Assembly: GCF_023856365.1 (NCBI RefSeq)
Contig: NC_064549.1
Span: 8,697,608 to 8,761,607 of the forward strand
Direction: 5' to 3'
DNA: 64,000 bases
From: Brienomyrus brachyistius
Taxonomy: Eukaryota; Chordata; Actinopteri; Osteoglossiformes; Mormyridae
Part shown: positions 12,987 through 24,807 of the stretch, one piece after another
How the letters are laid out: each line of letters starts with the position of its first letter
How positions within the stretch are numbered: position 1 is the stretch's first letter
Translations under genes and position numbers: made by a program
The notes under the pieces: generated by a model
Seen by the model: only the letters and a program-made list of their open reading frames with translations
Database searches by the model: none
Told to the model about the DNA's origin: nothing

Positions 12987-14188
12987 ATGAAATTTGTGGC
13001 TCTCGCACTGGCGGTCCTGCTGGCCGCAGGTTAGTATTGGTATCGGCTACGGCCACAGAATCTAGGAATAAAACAAAAAAAAATGCACCATCTATAATGA
13101 TAAGCATCTACCACTTTATATATTATAATAGAGATCCTCTGCTGAACCTGAACAAGAATTCAACAAAGAATAAAATTAATGGGTGTAAATATGCTTCACA
13201 ACAGTGCATCTGGAGTAATGCTTCTCTAAAGGCAGAATTAATTACTAGTATGTCTGTAGCACATGGCAACCCAAGACTCTTTATTTTTAAAACCAGGCGC
13301 CCATGCACGAGTCCTGCAGGCTGATGCCCCCTCCCAGCTGGACCATGTGAAATCAGTTGTAGATGTGTACCTGAATCAGGTGAAGGATTCAGTGAACAAG
13401 GCCCTAGATCATCTGGATGACACCGAGTACAAAGATTACAAGTAGGTCAATGTCCTACCCCATAATGGTCTTGCCCCCTATAAGTGTATAGCTCTGTCCT
13501 CTATTCTCGTATTATCTTGGACATGCCCGTAATAACTTAATTCTGTTCAGCTCCACCAGATGTCTCAGATCTTTCCTTCTCTCCTCCCCTTCCACCTCCA
13601 TCACCCAATAGGCAATACGTGACTGAGGGCCTCAACAAGGTTCAAGACATAATTACGAAATCCACAGACACCGTGGTCCCCTACGGTCAGCAGCTGGCGG
13701 TCATGACCGAAGACATCCGTGCAAAGATCTTGAACGACATCGATGGCCTGCGCACACAGCTGGAGCCCCAGCGTGAAGAACTGCGCAAGGTCATCCAGAA
13801 GCATCTAGAGGAATACCGCGAGAAGCTGATTCCCGTCGTGAAGGAGTACTCAGAGAAGCATCGTCAGGAAATGGAAGCGTTCCGGGCGAAGATGGAGCCC
13901 GTAGTAGCCGAGTTGCGTGGGAAGGTCGCGACCAATGTCGAGGAAACCAAGTCCAAGTTGATGCCTATTGTGGAAGCTGTCCGTACCAAGGTGAACGAGC
14001 GCTTGCAGGAGCTCAAGGAAATGGTTGAGCCCCTTGCCCAGGAATACAAGGAGCACCTGACTAAGACATTCACCAACCTGAAGGACGGTAACCAAGACCT
14101 CCAGAACAAGCTAAAGCCCCTGGCTGAAGAAGTGAAGGAAAAGCTTGCAGCCATGTATAACGTCATCAAGGGCCACCTCCAGCCCTAA
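12987..14188 (+). CDS. apoa1: Apolipoprotein A-I
   Basis: Coding exons 12987-13029, 13297-13441 and 13612-14188, after a noncoding exon ending at 11969; 765 nt, 254 residues, phases 1 and 2 as in APOA1. The protein has a signal peptide (MKFVALALAVLLAAGAHA, about residues 1-18), a short acidic N-terminal segment with the QADAPSQL motif typical of fish apoA-I, then 11- and 22-residue amphipathic helix repeats separated by prolines (for example RTQLEPQREELRK, RAKMEPVVAELR, KLKPLAEEVKEKL). ApoA-I is the main HDL protein: it is secreted, wraps lipid discs and activates LCAT (known for the family). The last exon carries nearly all helices. No sister apoA-IV, apoE or apoC gene is visible beside it. 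TATA box, DR1 site and poly(A) signal are all present, so the gene looks intact. Confidence 0.96.
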
Positions 14189-14571
14189 ATGTGTGCCCAC
14201 TCACCTGCCTCGCCAGTCAGTCTCCTACACTTTAATGGACACCCACAAACACATGCATAAGACACGCTTTGCAAGCACCACATCGGAAACACCTTTGTGT
14301 CACAATTGTGGCAAATAGAAACAAAAAAAAGACAATGATCTGATTGACATAGTCACACATTATAAAGCTTGCTCTGTATTGGTGGCAGGTACTGATCTGA
14401 CCAGTGGTGTGATTCCTGTGGGATGTGAGGGCAGTGCGTGCCCAGCCACCGTGTTTGATGTCTGTACATCCAAACTGCTGCTTGAACCCCACCCTGCTGC
14501 ATGGGTTTTTCTTTTTTAACCTTTCAGCCTTGTAATCTTCACCCCAGACCTCCAACCGATAACGTTTAACC

Positions 14572-14577
14572 AATAAA
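14572..14577 (+). terminator. apoa1: apoa1 poly(A) signal
   Basis: AATAAA about 385 bp past the stop codon, followed by a GT-rich stretch (GTGTCTTTGCCGTGGG) near 14598, as expected for a cleavage site. Confidence 0.8.
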
Positions 14578-14844
14578 ATCTATATCATTTAATACCAAGT
14601 GTCTTTGCCGTGGGTTATTTATTCATTGTTCTTATCGCTATTGCTGGACTGCAGTGCTATTCACAGGATTATGAAACATCGAGGCAAAGCTGCGGGTTTT
14701 AATGCAGTCCCAAAGAAAGAACACCCAGTGACCTGTTCACTCCGTGATTCCTTACGTCTATGCTACAGTGAATTGTTGACATGCTGTTAAATGACTAAGT
14801 GAGTGATGGTAATGAAATGAGAACATTCCTTCTTGCACTCATGT

Positions 14845-14990
14845 CTTGTGGTGATGTGCGGCTCAGCAGGTTGGGACGCTGTGTCTGTAAAGGTTGTTGG
14901 TTCAAATCCCTGGGTTGGGTGAGTGGTTTCCCTGTTGGGCCACTGAGCAAGGCCCTCAACCGTGAGCCTGCTTTTTTGCAATTGTGCCTG
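14845..14990 (+). repeat. tRNA-derived SINE fragment
   Basis: Reads GGCTCAGCAGGTTGGGACGC, then box B GGTTCAAATCCCTGGG, then GGGCCACTGAGCAAGGCCCT. This is a typical fish tRNA-SINE head and body in sense orientation. It relates to the pieces near 1600, 8300 and 45960. Confidence 0.65.
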
Positions 14991-17346
14991 CTACATAAGT
15001 AAAATACCTTATTGGCTATATGCTTCTTCTCCCTCCATAGGATACAGGCATTAGTTAGCAACATAATATTTGCCAGACATTCCCTTAAAGTCATAGTAGA
15101 CATAGAAATGGAATCATCTAACCCATTTGACAGAAATCAATCTGGTTTTTGTTTGCTGAGCCCCTGTGGCTCATACTTAACACACCAGAAATGGACCCTG
15201 GCTTGACACTGCACCATACACCTTGTTGTGATGGAGATTAAATCTCCTCCATGGGCAAATAAGCTACTATAACACATTTACCAGGCTGCTGATGAACTCC
15301 CAGCTGAAATGCATTCAGGAAATCAAAGCAGTCAAAAGAAGTGTGTTTGAGCCTTTTCATATGAATATATAACGTCATACAGTGAAGGACTTCAAGGGGC
15401 AGTGATTACACTGGTTTTCCAGAGAACGTAATTCACGATCAGCACCGGCAGATATTCAGCCAATACATCACGCATATGAAAGTTATAAACATCAATTAAA
15501 AAATGTCAAGGGAAACCCAAATCAAGATTACCACATGGCTGGAGTATGGCTGGAGTATGGCCAGAGTATGCCCGGAGTATGGTTGGAGTATGGCTGGAGT
15601 ATGCCCGGAGTATGATGCAAAATACGGGACAAAATGCTGCACTGTTATTTCAACACATTTCAACTATGTGCCATTAATGCAGCAAAATAAAAACAAGCAA
15701 ACTCTACCAGAAGGGTCAGAGGACTGACCTTTGGGAGACTGGATGCTGTCACATCTGTCACAACATAATTATAAGTGGGTTGATTAATGAGGGAAAATAA
15801 TGAATCCGCTCTTTTATTGACAAGCTGAGGCATGACTTTAGGAAGCGTTTTTTAGGGAGGGAGATGGATTAGGGGCTGTAGGCACCCCTAGGTTGTATAC
15901 ATCAGCACCATCCTTTCACCTGCTCTCTTATCTGCGGCAGGGGGCACAATTAGCAGCTTTTGTGCTTCAGGCACAGAAAAACATCAGAAATCATACACAA
16001 ACTAGGATTACTATTAGGTGGCGGCAAGGAAAATACAAGCCTTTTACCAACGCTGACGCAACCAAATCACCTGTTCTCAAGATTCAAATCTAAACCATTT
16101 AAAGTGATGTTAAATGCATTTTATCCTTTTATTTTATCTTGGCAAAATGAACGTGTTGCTGTTTGTCGCGCATGAGAATCGGAGAGCTGGCAGTTGGCAG
16201 CATCTCCAAATGTTGCATATAGGGTCAGTATGTATGGCAGGACAATAAAGTCGATCTATGTTTAACTCAGAATGTTCACTTTACTAATGATTACATTGGA
16301 CTAAGTGCTGTTCAAATGCGTTCGATATCTTCGCTATGTGCAAACCTTCGTCATTAGGAAAACTTGAGCCAAAGGAATATCAAACCAGGCATGAGCAACT
16401 TTGAAAAAATGGTGATAGATGCCCCCTTCTCACTGTGCCCTTAGCCCCAGGGTATCTGTGATTCTTCATGTCTGATTGTCAGGCCTTATGGGGAAGGATG
16501 CTTATTAGTAGATTGTGACTATCCAAGATGGCTAGAGGGCTGACGTGCTGCCTCACCCAGGACACGGGAAGATTAGAGTTCAGACAGACCAATGGAGATC
16601 CTGAAGACTGATGTCCAAAGATTTACATCATTATTCTTGATCCCCTTGATTCTTGTTTGGATTTTACTTGTGGGCCTGGAGGGTGTTTGCACAGTGTGTT
16701 CCTGTGAAGGGTTTTTTTTTTTGGAAATACAATTAGTTCAGTGTTGAGTGGTGCCAGACAACTATGCTTCTTCATGATTAATGAACTTGTAGTAAGAATG
16801 AATTGATTTTTATTAGGCAACACAAACAATTTTGATGGCTTAATTGCTGGTAGGATCAGGTGGTTTCGTAACCACCTCTCCTGGCGCTATAAAGAGCAGA
16901 GCCGCCCGCCGTTGCATCATCGCAAATGGGCCTGCTGTCAGAGGAGACCGGTCCAGACAGAACCAGCTAGTTGTGCTGTCATGAAGGAGATTCTGCGGCT
17001 TGTTGAGCCTGACACTGATATTTGCAATAGCATGAACGCATCCAGGAGCTTGTGCGTGTGCTAGGATGGCATTACCTTGTCATTAGCGTCACACAACAAA
17101 ACATCTCCGCATGCCCTGGAGATTCTGTGAGAGCTACCGAGGCTAACAGAAGTGGCGCTTTTGGCTGTTCTTGCTACCGTTAGCGATGAGTTCATTCTAA
17201 ATAAGAAAGGAGCTGGAATAAATCAAGCGACTTGGATGTCTCAGAAAGGTAGCTTTCAGAAGCGGCTAAGATTGAGAAACAGCGAGTGATTGCATTGACA
17301 CAGCTTATTAAAGGGAAGGCTTTTACACAGCTGCAGTCTGATAAAG
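14991..17346. other. Intergenic region between apoa1 and the T-box gene
   Basis: About 2.3 kb with no supported coding exon. It holds a short minisatellite (15535-15616) and ordinary unique sequence. The stretch 16850-17340 directly before the T-box ATG may be promoter and 5' UTR, but no TATA box or other site stands out. Confidence 0.5.
15535..15616 (+). repeat. Short minisatellite, about 11-bp unit
   Basis: About eight tandem units of a GGCTGGAGTAT-like sequence, with variants GGCCAGAGTAT and GCCCGGAGTAT. The variant units alternate, suggesting duplication of blocks of units. Confidence 0.8.
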
Positions 17347-17845
17347 ATGGATACCCAAAAAACATCTGAGGACATACAGCAACTTCTTTTACCTATTTAT
17401 GGTGGCCGGGCGGCAACACCCAGCTGGACAGCAAACGTCATTCGGCAGAGAGACCCAGAGATGGAACAGTGGGAAGAATCACCCTACGGATCTGGACCTG
17501 AAGGACAGGCAGGCAGATGGACGTTGCCTTTGAGTTCTACAGCCATGGAGTGTCTACCCACAGCTCACATGGATGGTAGAGAGGCTCCATCTTTGTTAAT
17601 TACCTTTGCCCAGAGGTGGGTAGCCCAGGTCCAGAAAGTAAAAATCCAGACCAAGATTTTGTTTCAACCAACCAGTTGAGCACTCTGTGACGTGACGGTG
17701 ACTCCTTATACTGAACTGGTTGGTAGAAAATCCTGGACTGGAACTTTACTTTCTGGACCTGAACTATCTGCCTCTGCCATTGTCTAATTATTCAAAATAG
17801 ATGCTTGATCAGTTTGCATGTTGTCTATGATTTGCATGTAATGTA

Positions 17846-17926
<81 letters not shown>

Positions 17927-20900
17927 GTGGGCTCGTATTGGTTTTCTCTAGTTACACCCACCCTCCAAAAATGTCCTATTCAGAAGACCCTCTGACTGTA
18001 AAGTTGCCGGTAGTTCGTTTGTGTGACACACCATGCCAGATATCGGACATGGGCCGGCTGCCCAAGGTGTCCCTCAACTTCCTGGCATAGGACCTAGGCT
18101 CAGTGTATCCCTGCACTGGAGAAGCAATTATAGAATATGGGCTATTATTTACTTGCAGAATATCACAGTACATCTGTACATTCATTACATTCATTACAGT
18201 TATATGCTGTGTCTATTCTTTGGTCTCCCGTGTTGTAAATTGCTGGACGTTTTTATTTAAACCCCCCTACTCGCTCTCTTTATTTGTTTGTCTCTGCTCT
18301 GATGGTACCATCCTCTCAGCTTTCCTTCATCTCTCATCGAATACTTACAGTGTTCTGCCCGTTGTCAGTGTTTCTATCTTGTGTAACTATTCTGGCAGAA
18401 TAGTTGGAAATTATCTTGCTTCCTAACGCACAGCAAGTTCTAATGTGTTGTCAAAAAAAGGCTATAAAATCTTCATGCAACAAAACACACTGATAATTCT
18501 GTCCAAGTCACTTAATTCCGTCTAATATGTAATACATCTACTAACAGGAAATACAAATAGAGATACATTGAGTGTCATTTTCACAGCTTTAACAAGCAGA
18601 AATACAAAATTGCTAACGTCTCACTCTTATCTTTCCCTCTCTCTTGCTGAATCAAATTCCTTCCTTGGGGGGGGGGGGGTTTTCCATCCTCTCGGCTGTT
18701 ACAGAGGCCGGTAATAAGTGTGTCAAAGTCCCCCAAGTTGCCGGGGTCAAAGTTCAACTGGAGATGAGTGCACTGTGGAGGCAGTTTGACCAGCTGGGTA
18801 TGGAAATGATCATCACTAAGGCAGGAAGGTTAGCATGTCGGGCATATTGGCACCACAAATGTACAAAAGAAGCCTGCATGTAAAACATCTGATTTATTAT
18901 TATTGCTTGTCAGGCGGATGTTTCCCACATTTCAAGTCCAGATTTCTGGAATGGACCCAGCAGCAGAGTACGTTCTCCTGATGGACTTCATCCCTGTAGA
19001 TAACAAGAGATACAGGTGGGAATCCTCATTCCCATGGAGCAGCGTCTCCCAACACGGTCCTCGGGACCCACAGTCGGTCCATGTTTTTACTCCCTCCCAG
19101 CTCCCTGCACCCCCGTAGGGAGCTGAGAGGGAGCAAAGATGTGGACTGTCTGTGGGTCTCCCAGGACTGGATTGGGAAACACTGCTATAGAGACGCATAA
19201 ATGTTCATCTTGAGCTGAGTTGGCCGTTGACGCGGCCTTCTCCATGTGGCCTCTCTGATCAATCCCTCTCGCTCCCCACCTCGTTCCCCAAGGTATGCAT
19301 TTCACAGCTCGTCCTGGCTGGTGGCAGGACAGGCAGACCCTGTGATGCCGGGCAGAGTGCACTTTCACCCTGACTCCCCTGCCAAGGGCGCCCAGTGGAT
19401 GAAGCAGACCGTGTCCTTCGACCAGCTGAAGCTCACCAACAACCTGCTGGATGACAACGGACACGTGAGTGTACCCCCCCGGGCGAACGCGCGGCTCCTT
19501 AATTCCCATGGAAACCAAACTAATACTGTATATTACGCATTTATGTGTGCAGATAATGTTAAACTCCATGCACCGGTACCAGCCCCGGTTTCACGTGGTG
19601 TTTGTGGACCCACATCACAACTACCAGCAACATCCCCACCGGAACTTCCTGACCTTCTCCTTCAGTGAGACTCGCTTCACTGCTGTCACCGCCTACCAGA
19701 ATCACAGGGTACTGTTCCAGCATCCAATCACAGTCATTCTCTGTCTGTGACCTTCTGACAGTACCAAAGCATAGTGCTGCAGCTCTAATGACCAAGATTC
19801 CTCATAAGGGTCTGTTGAATTATTCAGGAAATTTCTGCAGCTGATCATATTTATTGGTTCAGGTCTAAAAATCAAACACTATAAGGCAAACTTGCGCCTG
19901 TAAGCTTCAGGTTAGGCTCTGGGCCCTCCGTGAACCTGAACAGGATAAGCGGTTAAAGAACATGGATGGATGGAATAAGGCACACTCTAAAATGATCCAT
20001 TTGGAAGACTCTTGCAATCATTAATACTTATTATATTTTATATAAACTTTTGTTCGTTTCATTATCTCTCCCCTTCGTTCTTTTTCACCCAATCAGATCA
20101 CCCAGTTAAAGATAGCCAGCAACCCATTCGCCAAAGGATTTCGGTCCAATGACACAGCTGAATGGTAAGATGCGGACAGGCTGCATGATAGGTATATATT
20201 TTTTCCATTACTTGGGAAATCTCAATTGTGAAATTCCTGAGATTTGTGAAGGTGCGTGACTTGAGGATCAATTAATACCAAAAATTATATCGTGTAACTT
20301 AATTCAATGTCAAAAGAATCAGTAACACTTTACTTGTGGGAACACAAATAATGCAGTAGTACAGTCTTACTTAATGTATTAATTACCCAGAAACTAAGTG
20401 TTAGTTACATACTGATCCCAAGTTTGTTCATCATTTATCAATCATAACAATTCATGTGTTTCGTGCAGTTACATATTTGTTCATGATTTGTACTTGAGTA
20501 GTGACCGAGTAACTAAGTTATTTGTGCACCTAAGGTAAAGTTTTCCATTGTTTTTAACCAATATATGTGACTACATATATAAATATTATAGCAGGGGTGG
20601 CCAATCTTATGCTGAAGGGGCCAGTGTATATGCAGGTATAACCTTTAGGTCAGCTGTTCAAACCCAGATGTGAGGAATCTTCAGCCAATCAATCCTCTAA
20701 GTATGCTGTATTTACCACAGAGGTCAGAACTCGGACCTGAGAATGACGTCACACCCAAATTAACAGCATTCCAATTAACCAAGCAAAAGTCATTATGCAA
20801 TACCAGGGACCTGTTTCAAAAAGCAGGTTTTCTTTCTTAGCTAATAAACAGTATAAAACTACAGCATTAACTTCTGCTGATAAAGGGCACAGCCATCTTG

Positions 20901-21483
20901 GATTCTGAGCTCAGGGTTGTGTCGATTCCGAGTTTCTAGTCAGACATTTCAAATGGGATGCTACGTAAAGTCGAGATTCTGACTCGTGAACCAAGAAAAC
21001 TTCCGATTTTCCGAGTTAGGAGTGCAAATGGAATGCAGCATTAGTAATCTAATTAGGTAGTTATAGCGGAAACCCACATACCCACTGGCCCTTTCTGGAT
21101 TAGATTGGCTCCCTGGATTATAGTGTATATTAATTAACTGACATCTCAGCATTAAATGATGGCTGCTTTCTTAAAACCAGAGAGAAGAGCTGGTTATGAC
21201 ATTAAACCTGCAAGCCTATGACCTTGATTTTTTTATTTCCTGAAATCCGGGTGCTCATGTCAGGTGATAATGAAGTAAATACCCTTTTAGTTCATAAAGG
21301 TTCACTAATCAACAAATAGTTAGACAGTACTGCAATCAGATTTACCTGTACTTTGAAACATATTGGTTTTCAAGCCAAACTTCACACTAGAAAAGGGACG
21401 GATGATTTTAACCATATATGCAGCACTGCGGTCTCACTTAAAGCATTCTTTGGGGGAAATTTGTGCCTCCTCATTGCTCATAG

Positions 21484-21520
<37 letters not shown>

Positions 21521-22802
21521 CCTGCTGGGACAGGCTCCTGACTTACCACAACCCAGTTATGGGATAAATAGGATTTTACTGAAAAAACAATGTTAAGCAC
21601 TTCCCTCAAAAAATACAATAGCATGTCCACTCTTTGGGTCACAAGTGCATTTCCCGACATCTGGTACATCCTTCTGCTTTGTGTTTATTATGGGTCTCCC
21701 AGATACCAATAATTTCTGTAGATTTGCAAGGATTCCAAATATCATTAGCATGGCCTATGAGCCGTCTTACCTCGTGACGGTGAGCTGTGTGTGTGTAACT
21801 TGTACTGGGTTACAAGGACATTTGTGGGAGTGGGAACATTCTTGTGCTCCTCCAACTGGTGCCCCTCTCCCTTTCTCATTTCCCAGCTCTCAGGTGCGAG
21901 GAAGTAAGCTGGAGCAGAACAAAGCTAAGCAACGACACCAGAAAAAGCTGAACCAACATTCAGGTTCGTCACTTAATGGTGTGGAGGTCAGCTGAGGGAA
22001 CATCCCCCAGGGGGGACCTGGGGGTTACCTTGGTCTGTCACATTAGTTCATTGCCTGGGTTGGACAGCTGGGTGCCTCACCTTCTCATAACTTTACAGTG
22101 CTGCATTTTCTGAGCCTGCCACCTACAGGAGTGTGGGTGAAATCAGGCGAACACCTCCCTCTCTCTTCCAACTGTGCTGTGATGCATGTAGAAGACTGCA
22201 GTCCCTGGAGTGAGAGAAAGCAGGCGGCTGACAGGATGCACATTTAAGGGGTTATGCGATGGTCGTCATTTCTTTTGATTCGGAATGGGTGTTAAGCAAT
22301 GGGAGAAGATCTATGAGAAACTGAATAAGGGACTGTTCCAATCTGAGACAAAATGCGGGGTGGAACATTGTGACCTCTATATGATGAGCTGACTTTCTGA
22401 CTGGTAACAATCCCCTTAAATGCAATATCTGTTCAAATATATTCTTACTGACACAGTGCATATGCATGAAAACCACAAAAGGTAAATGATAATGTAAACT
22501 CTCTCTCTCTCTCTCTCTCTCTGTCTCCTCTCTCTGTCTCCTCTCTCCACAGATGGGCCCATCAAGCCAAACAAAATCTCCTCCACCTATGTCTCAGGTC
22601 ATTCTACCCCCAGTAAACAGTCATAGTGGCCCCTCCTGCGTGATCTACATGCCCAGGAGCTGCAGACATAAAGTTGGTGCCCCCCTTTGGCAGAAGAAGA
22701 GGTGCCGCTGGGCTTTAATCTCTCACAGCCCTATCACTTGTATTTCAAGAGGCTGCTTTGCTCTCGTTTCCCTACTGAGGCAGAGTATAAAAAAGTGATG
22801 CA
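17347..22802 (+). CDS. T-box transcription factor, Tbx1/Tbx10 subfamily (C terminus unresolved)
   Basis: Exons 18705-18828, 18914-19015, 19293-19464, 19553-19708 and 20097-20164 give a full T-box (about 190 residues) with motifs [75 protein letters not shown]. These match Tbx1/Tbx10 much better than other T-box groups; T-box proteins bind DNA in the nucleus. A likely first exon, 17347-17575 ([12 protein letters not shown]...), ends in a phase-1 donor that fits the next acceptor. Downstream exons are less sure: 21887-21963 (basic [15 protein letters not shown]), 22553-22612 and from 22694, joined in phase across an 81-bp intron. The last frame then runs on into a TTCC repeat (to 23397), so the true stop is unknown. 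The tail does not resemble Tbx1. Tbx10 is my best guess, but the ortholog is not certain, so no symbol is given. Confidence 0.85.
17611..17776. mobile_element. hAT-like palindromic MITE, copy B
   Basis: A 166-bp element starting CAGAGGTGGGTAGCCCAGGT and ending GAACTATCTGCCTCTG. The halves pair (CCAGAAAGTAAAAATCCAGA against the reverse of TTTACTTTCTGGACCTG). It is the second copy of the 9111-9278 element and sits in intron 1 of the T-box gene. Confidence 0.75.
17846..17926 (+). repeat. (TATC)n microsatellite
   Basis: About 20 perfect ATCT/TATC tetramers in the first intron of the T-box gene. Confidence 0.95.
19040..19184. mobile_element. Palindromic hAT-like MITE (CAGTGTTTCTC family) in a T-box intron
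   Basis: Starts CAGCGTCTCCCAACACGGTC and ends GATTGGGAAACACTG, with internal TTTTTACTCCCTCCCAGCTC paired to GAGCTGAGAGGGAGCAAAGA. Related copies lie at 36991, 52069 and 60930. It fills most of the short intron between T-box exons 3 and 4. Confidence 0.75.
20320..20542 (+). mobile_element. MITE with ends like AGTAACACTTTACTT, copy 1
   Basis: Begins AGTAACACTTTACTTGTGGG and ends near CCTAAGGTAAAGTTTT. The interior (AATAATGCAGTAGTACAGTC, AAACTAAGTGTTAGTTACAT) matches the reverse complement of 30054-30288 over essentially the whole length, so these are two copies of one family in opposite orientation. It lies in the intron after T-box exon 6. Confidence 0.8.
20592..21116. mobile_element. hAT-like element with CAGGGGTGGCCAATC ends
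   Basis: The left end CAGGGGTGGCCAATCTTATG and the right end GGATTAGATTGGCTCCCTGG are imperfect inverted repeats of the type seen in many fish MITEs. The interior is not recognisable, and no target duplication was found. Confidence 0.5.
21486..21518 (+). repeat. (TG)n microsatellite
   Basis: About 16 GT dinucleotides in an intron of the T-box gene. Confidence 0.95.
22498..22550 (+). repeat. (CT)n tract next to a splice acceptor
   Basis: A CT-rich microsatellite that runs up to the CCACAG acceptor at 22547-22552 and would act as its pyrimidine tract if exon 22553-22612 is real. Confidence 0.85.
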
Positions 22803-22959
22803 ACCGTTCCCTTCACAGTGCCTCCTTCATGTCAGCCCATCAGCTTTCTGCTTCTCCTTTGTTTTGCCTCTAAAGTCTGATACCTCTGTGCTCCGAAGAG
22901 AAAAAAATAAAATCAGCCCAGACACCTGGGCACATCTGTGTGGTTTTACATCCAAAACC

Positions 22960-23360
22960 TTCCTTCTTTCCTCCCTTCCTTCCTACCTTCCATCTCTCCT
23001 CCCTTCCTTCCTTTCTGTCTTCCATTCTTTCGTCCTGCCTTCCGCCCTTCCTTCCTGTCTTCTGTCCTTCTTTACCTTCACCCTTCCTTCCATTCATCCT
23101 TCCTTTCTGCCTTTCATATTTCCCATTTTCCTTCCTTCCTTTCTGCCTTCCATCCTTCCTTCCTGCTTTCTGTCCTCCCTTACCTTCACCATTTCTTCCA
23201 TTCATCCTTCCTTTCTGCCTTTCATCTTTCCTTTTTTCCATCCTTCCTACATTCTGTCCTTCCTTACCTTCACCCCTCCTTTCTTCCATTCATCCTTCCT
23301 TTCTGCCTTTTGTCCTTCCTTTCTGCCTTTCCTTTTTTCCTCCCTGCCTTCCATTTTTCC
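22960..23360 (+). repeat. TTCC-rich satellite-like array
   Basis: About 400 bp of CTTCCTTCC-like repeats with longer-range units near 60-120 bp (for example repeats of TCTGCCTTTCATCTTTCC). All forward frames stay open only because the repeat contains no stop codons, so the long open frames here are not evidence of a gene. Confidence 0.9.
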
Positions 23361-23819
23361 ACTATTCAATGCAATACTGGGTAATAATAAACCCTAACCC
23401 TAAATGTACGTGAAATGTAGGTCATAAATCATTTAATAAATTACATGAGGGAATAAAATCCAGCTGACTTTTGGTACCTCGGCAGCTGAACCTGAAATTC
23501 CTGCTGCTCATTAAAAACTTACATGTTCAATTGCAATATTTTGCTAACCTTTTGGAATAATTTTAATTTCAGCATAAACAGCACCTGAAATGTGACCTGG
23601 TTAGTTTTCTTTAACGAACAACAAGCAAAACATTTCTATACCTTTACGGAGAAAATCTTTTTTATCATGCTTGGTCATTAATGATGAAACTATGCAAACC
23701 TTTATGACAATGGGCTCTTGATAATGGGTAACTGGATACCAGTGAATTCAGTTGTGGGTGTGAGCTGCCCTGCCTTGACACAGTATTGGTTACCGACTCT
23801 TCACAACAGACATCTATTA

Positions 23820-24655
23820 AAGTGCAACATGACCAGATCGGAGTTGATTTCAGAGAACCTCAGAAGAAGAGCTGGTGAAGCTCATATGACTGGATAGGGA
23901 CATTGCTATTCAGCCTTAAAGTGGGCATCTGGCAAAGACCATGGTAAGAGTGCAGTGTGCGTCCTTCGGGGGATATAAAGAACCGCAGGGAAACAGCATT
24001 GGGCAAAGCAGAGACCTCTCTGCCAAATTCCCACTTCATGTGGCTGCGGTAAGAAAATCCTGATCAAGAAAGCTGCTCATGGAAGGACTCTAGAGAGGAA
24101 AGTGCTACTTTCCAAACACACACACACAGACGCGCACACACACACACACAGATGCACACACACACACACACAGACGCACACACACACACACACGCAGACG
24201 CGCACACACACACACACAGACGCACACACACACACACACAGACGCGCACACACACACACACACACGCACGCACAGGAGAGACAAAATACGAGACTTTTGG
24301 CTGCATTCACAGATCTTTGAGGGAACCTGAAAAATCGGGGCAATTTAGTCCCCACAATGTAATATAAACATAATGCACACCCCCCACACCCCCCCCCCCC
24401 CCCACACACACACACACACAAACACCACTGCATTTGTACTGCATGTTCCACAGATTTTCTGGGACAATGTTCTGCAGATTGATGAGAGAAAAGTTGAACT
24501 CTTTGGAAATGAACAAGGAGAAGCAGTGTACTCCAACACCAAGACCCCGTTCCAACTACGAAGTACGGGGGACGAACCATCACTCTTTGGGCTGCTTCGC
24601 TGCCTCAGGACCTCGGGGCAGTTTGCTATCATTGAAGGAACAGTAAAGTGAGAAT
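23820..24655 (+). mobile_element. Tc1-like transposase relic, split by CA and C tracts
   Basis: Two parts can be read. The first, about 23840-24095, gives LISENLRRRAGEAHMTG and, after stops, [14 protein letters not shown]. The second, 24450-24651, gives FWDNVLQIDERKVELFGN and, later, RTSGQFAIIEGTVK, which match the WxxVLxSDExKxELFG and GxFIxGTxN blocks of Tc1/mariner transposases. The space between (24108-24420) is CA repeat, a short GGGGACxxxxTCCCCACAATG MITE piece and a C tract. Stops and lost residues make it inactive. Confidence 0.7.
24108..24272 (+). repeat. (CA)n with periodic GACGC interruptions
   Basis: Five or six blocks of ACACACACAC separated by AGACGC/AGATGC, a higher-order unit of about 20-30 bp inside the Tc1 relic. 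Confidence 0.9.
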
Positions 24656-24807
24656 TACATTCAGTCCAAGACTTTGACTCCCTACCCCACCCAACTGAGA
24701 CGCTGTGCCATGACTTGAAGAGAGCTGCTCACAAAGGAAATCCCAGAAATACGAAAAAAAAACTGTAACAGCTTTGCATTAAAATTTCTCCTACCTGTTG
24801 TGCAAGT

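Noticed and set aside
12929..13324. 131-codon frame across apoa1 exon 2 and intron 2
   Set aside because: Read-through of an intron; only 12987-13029 and 13297-13441 are coding, in a different frame arrangement.
14860..14950. tRNA gene
   Set aside because: Box-like motifs belong to a SINE; the sequence does not fold into a full cloverleaf by eye and lies in a repeat family.
17976..18194. Minus-strand frame with [10 protein letters not shown], resembling a Tc1 transposase block
   Set aside because: Only about ten residues match and nothing after them does; could be a tiny relic but too little to call.
22687..23413. Long overlapping open frames on both strands (S/L/P-rich and R/K/G-rich)
   Set aside because: They come from the TTCC repeat, which has no stop codons in any forward frame; not evidence for a protein.
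24077..24583. Cysteine/valine-rich and threonine/histidine-rich frames
   Set aside because: Translations of CA repeats.
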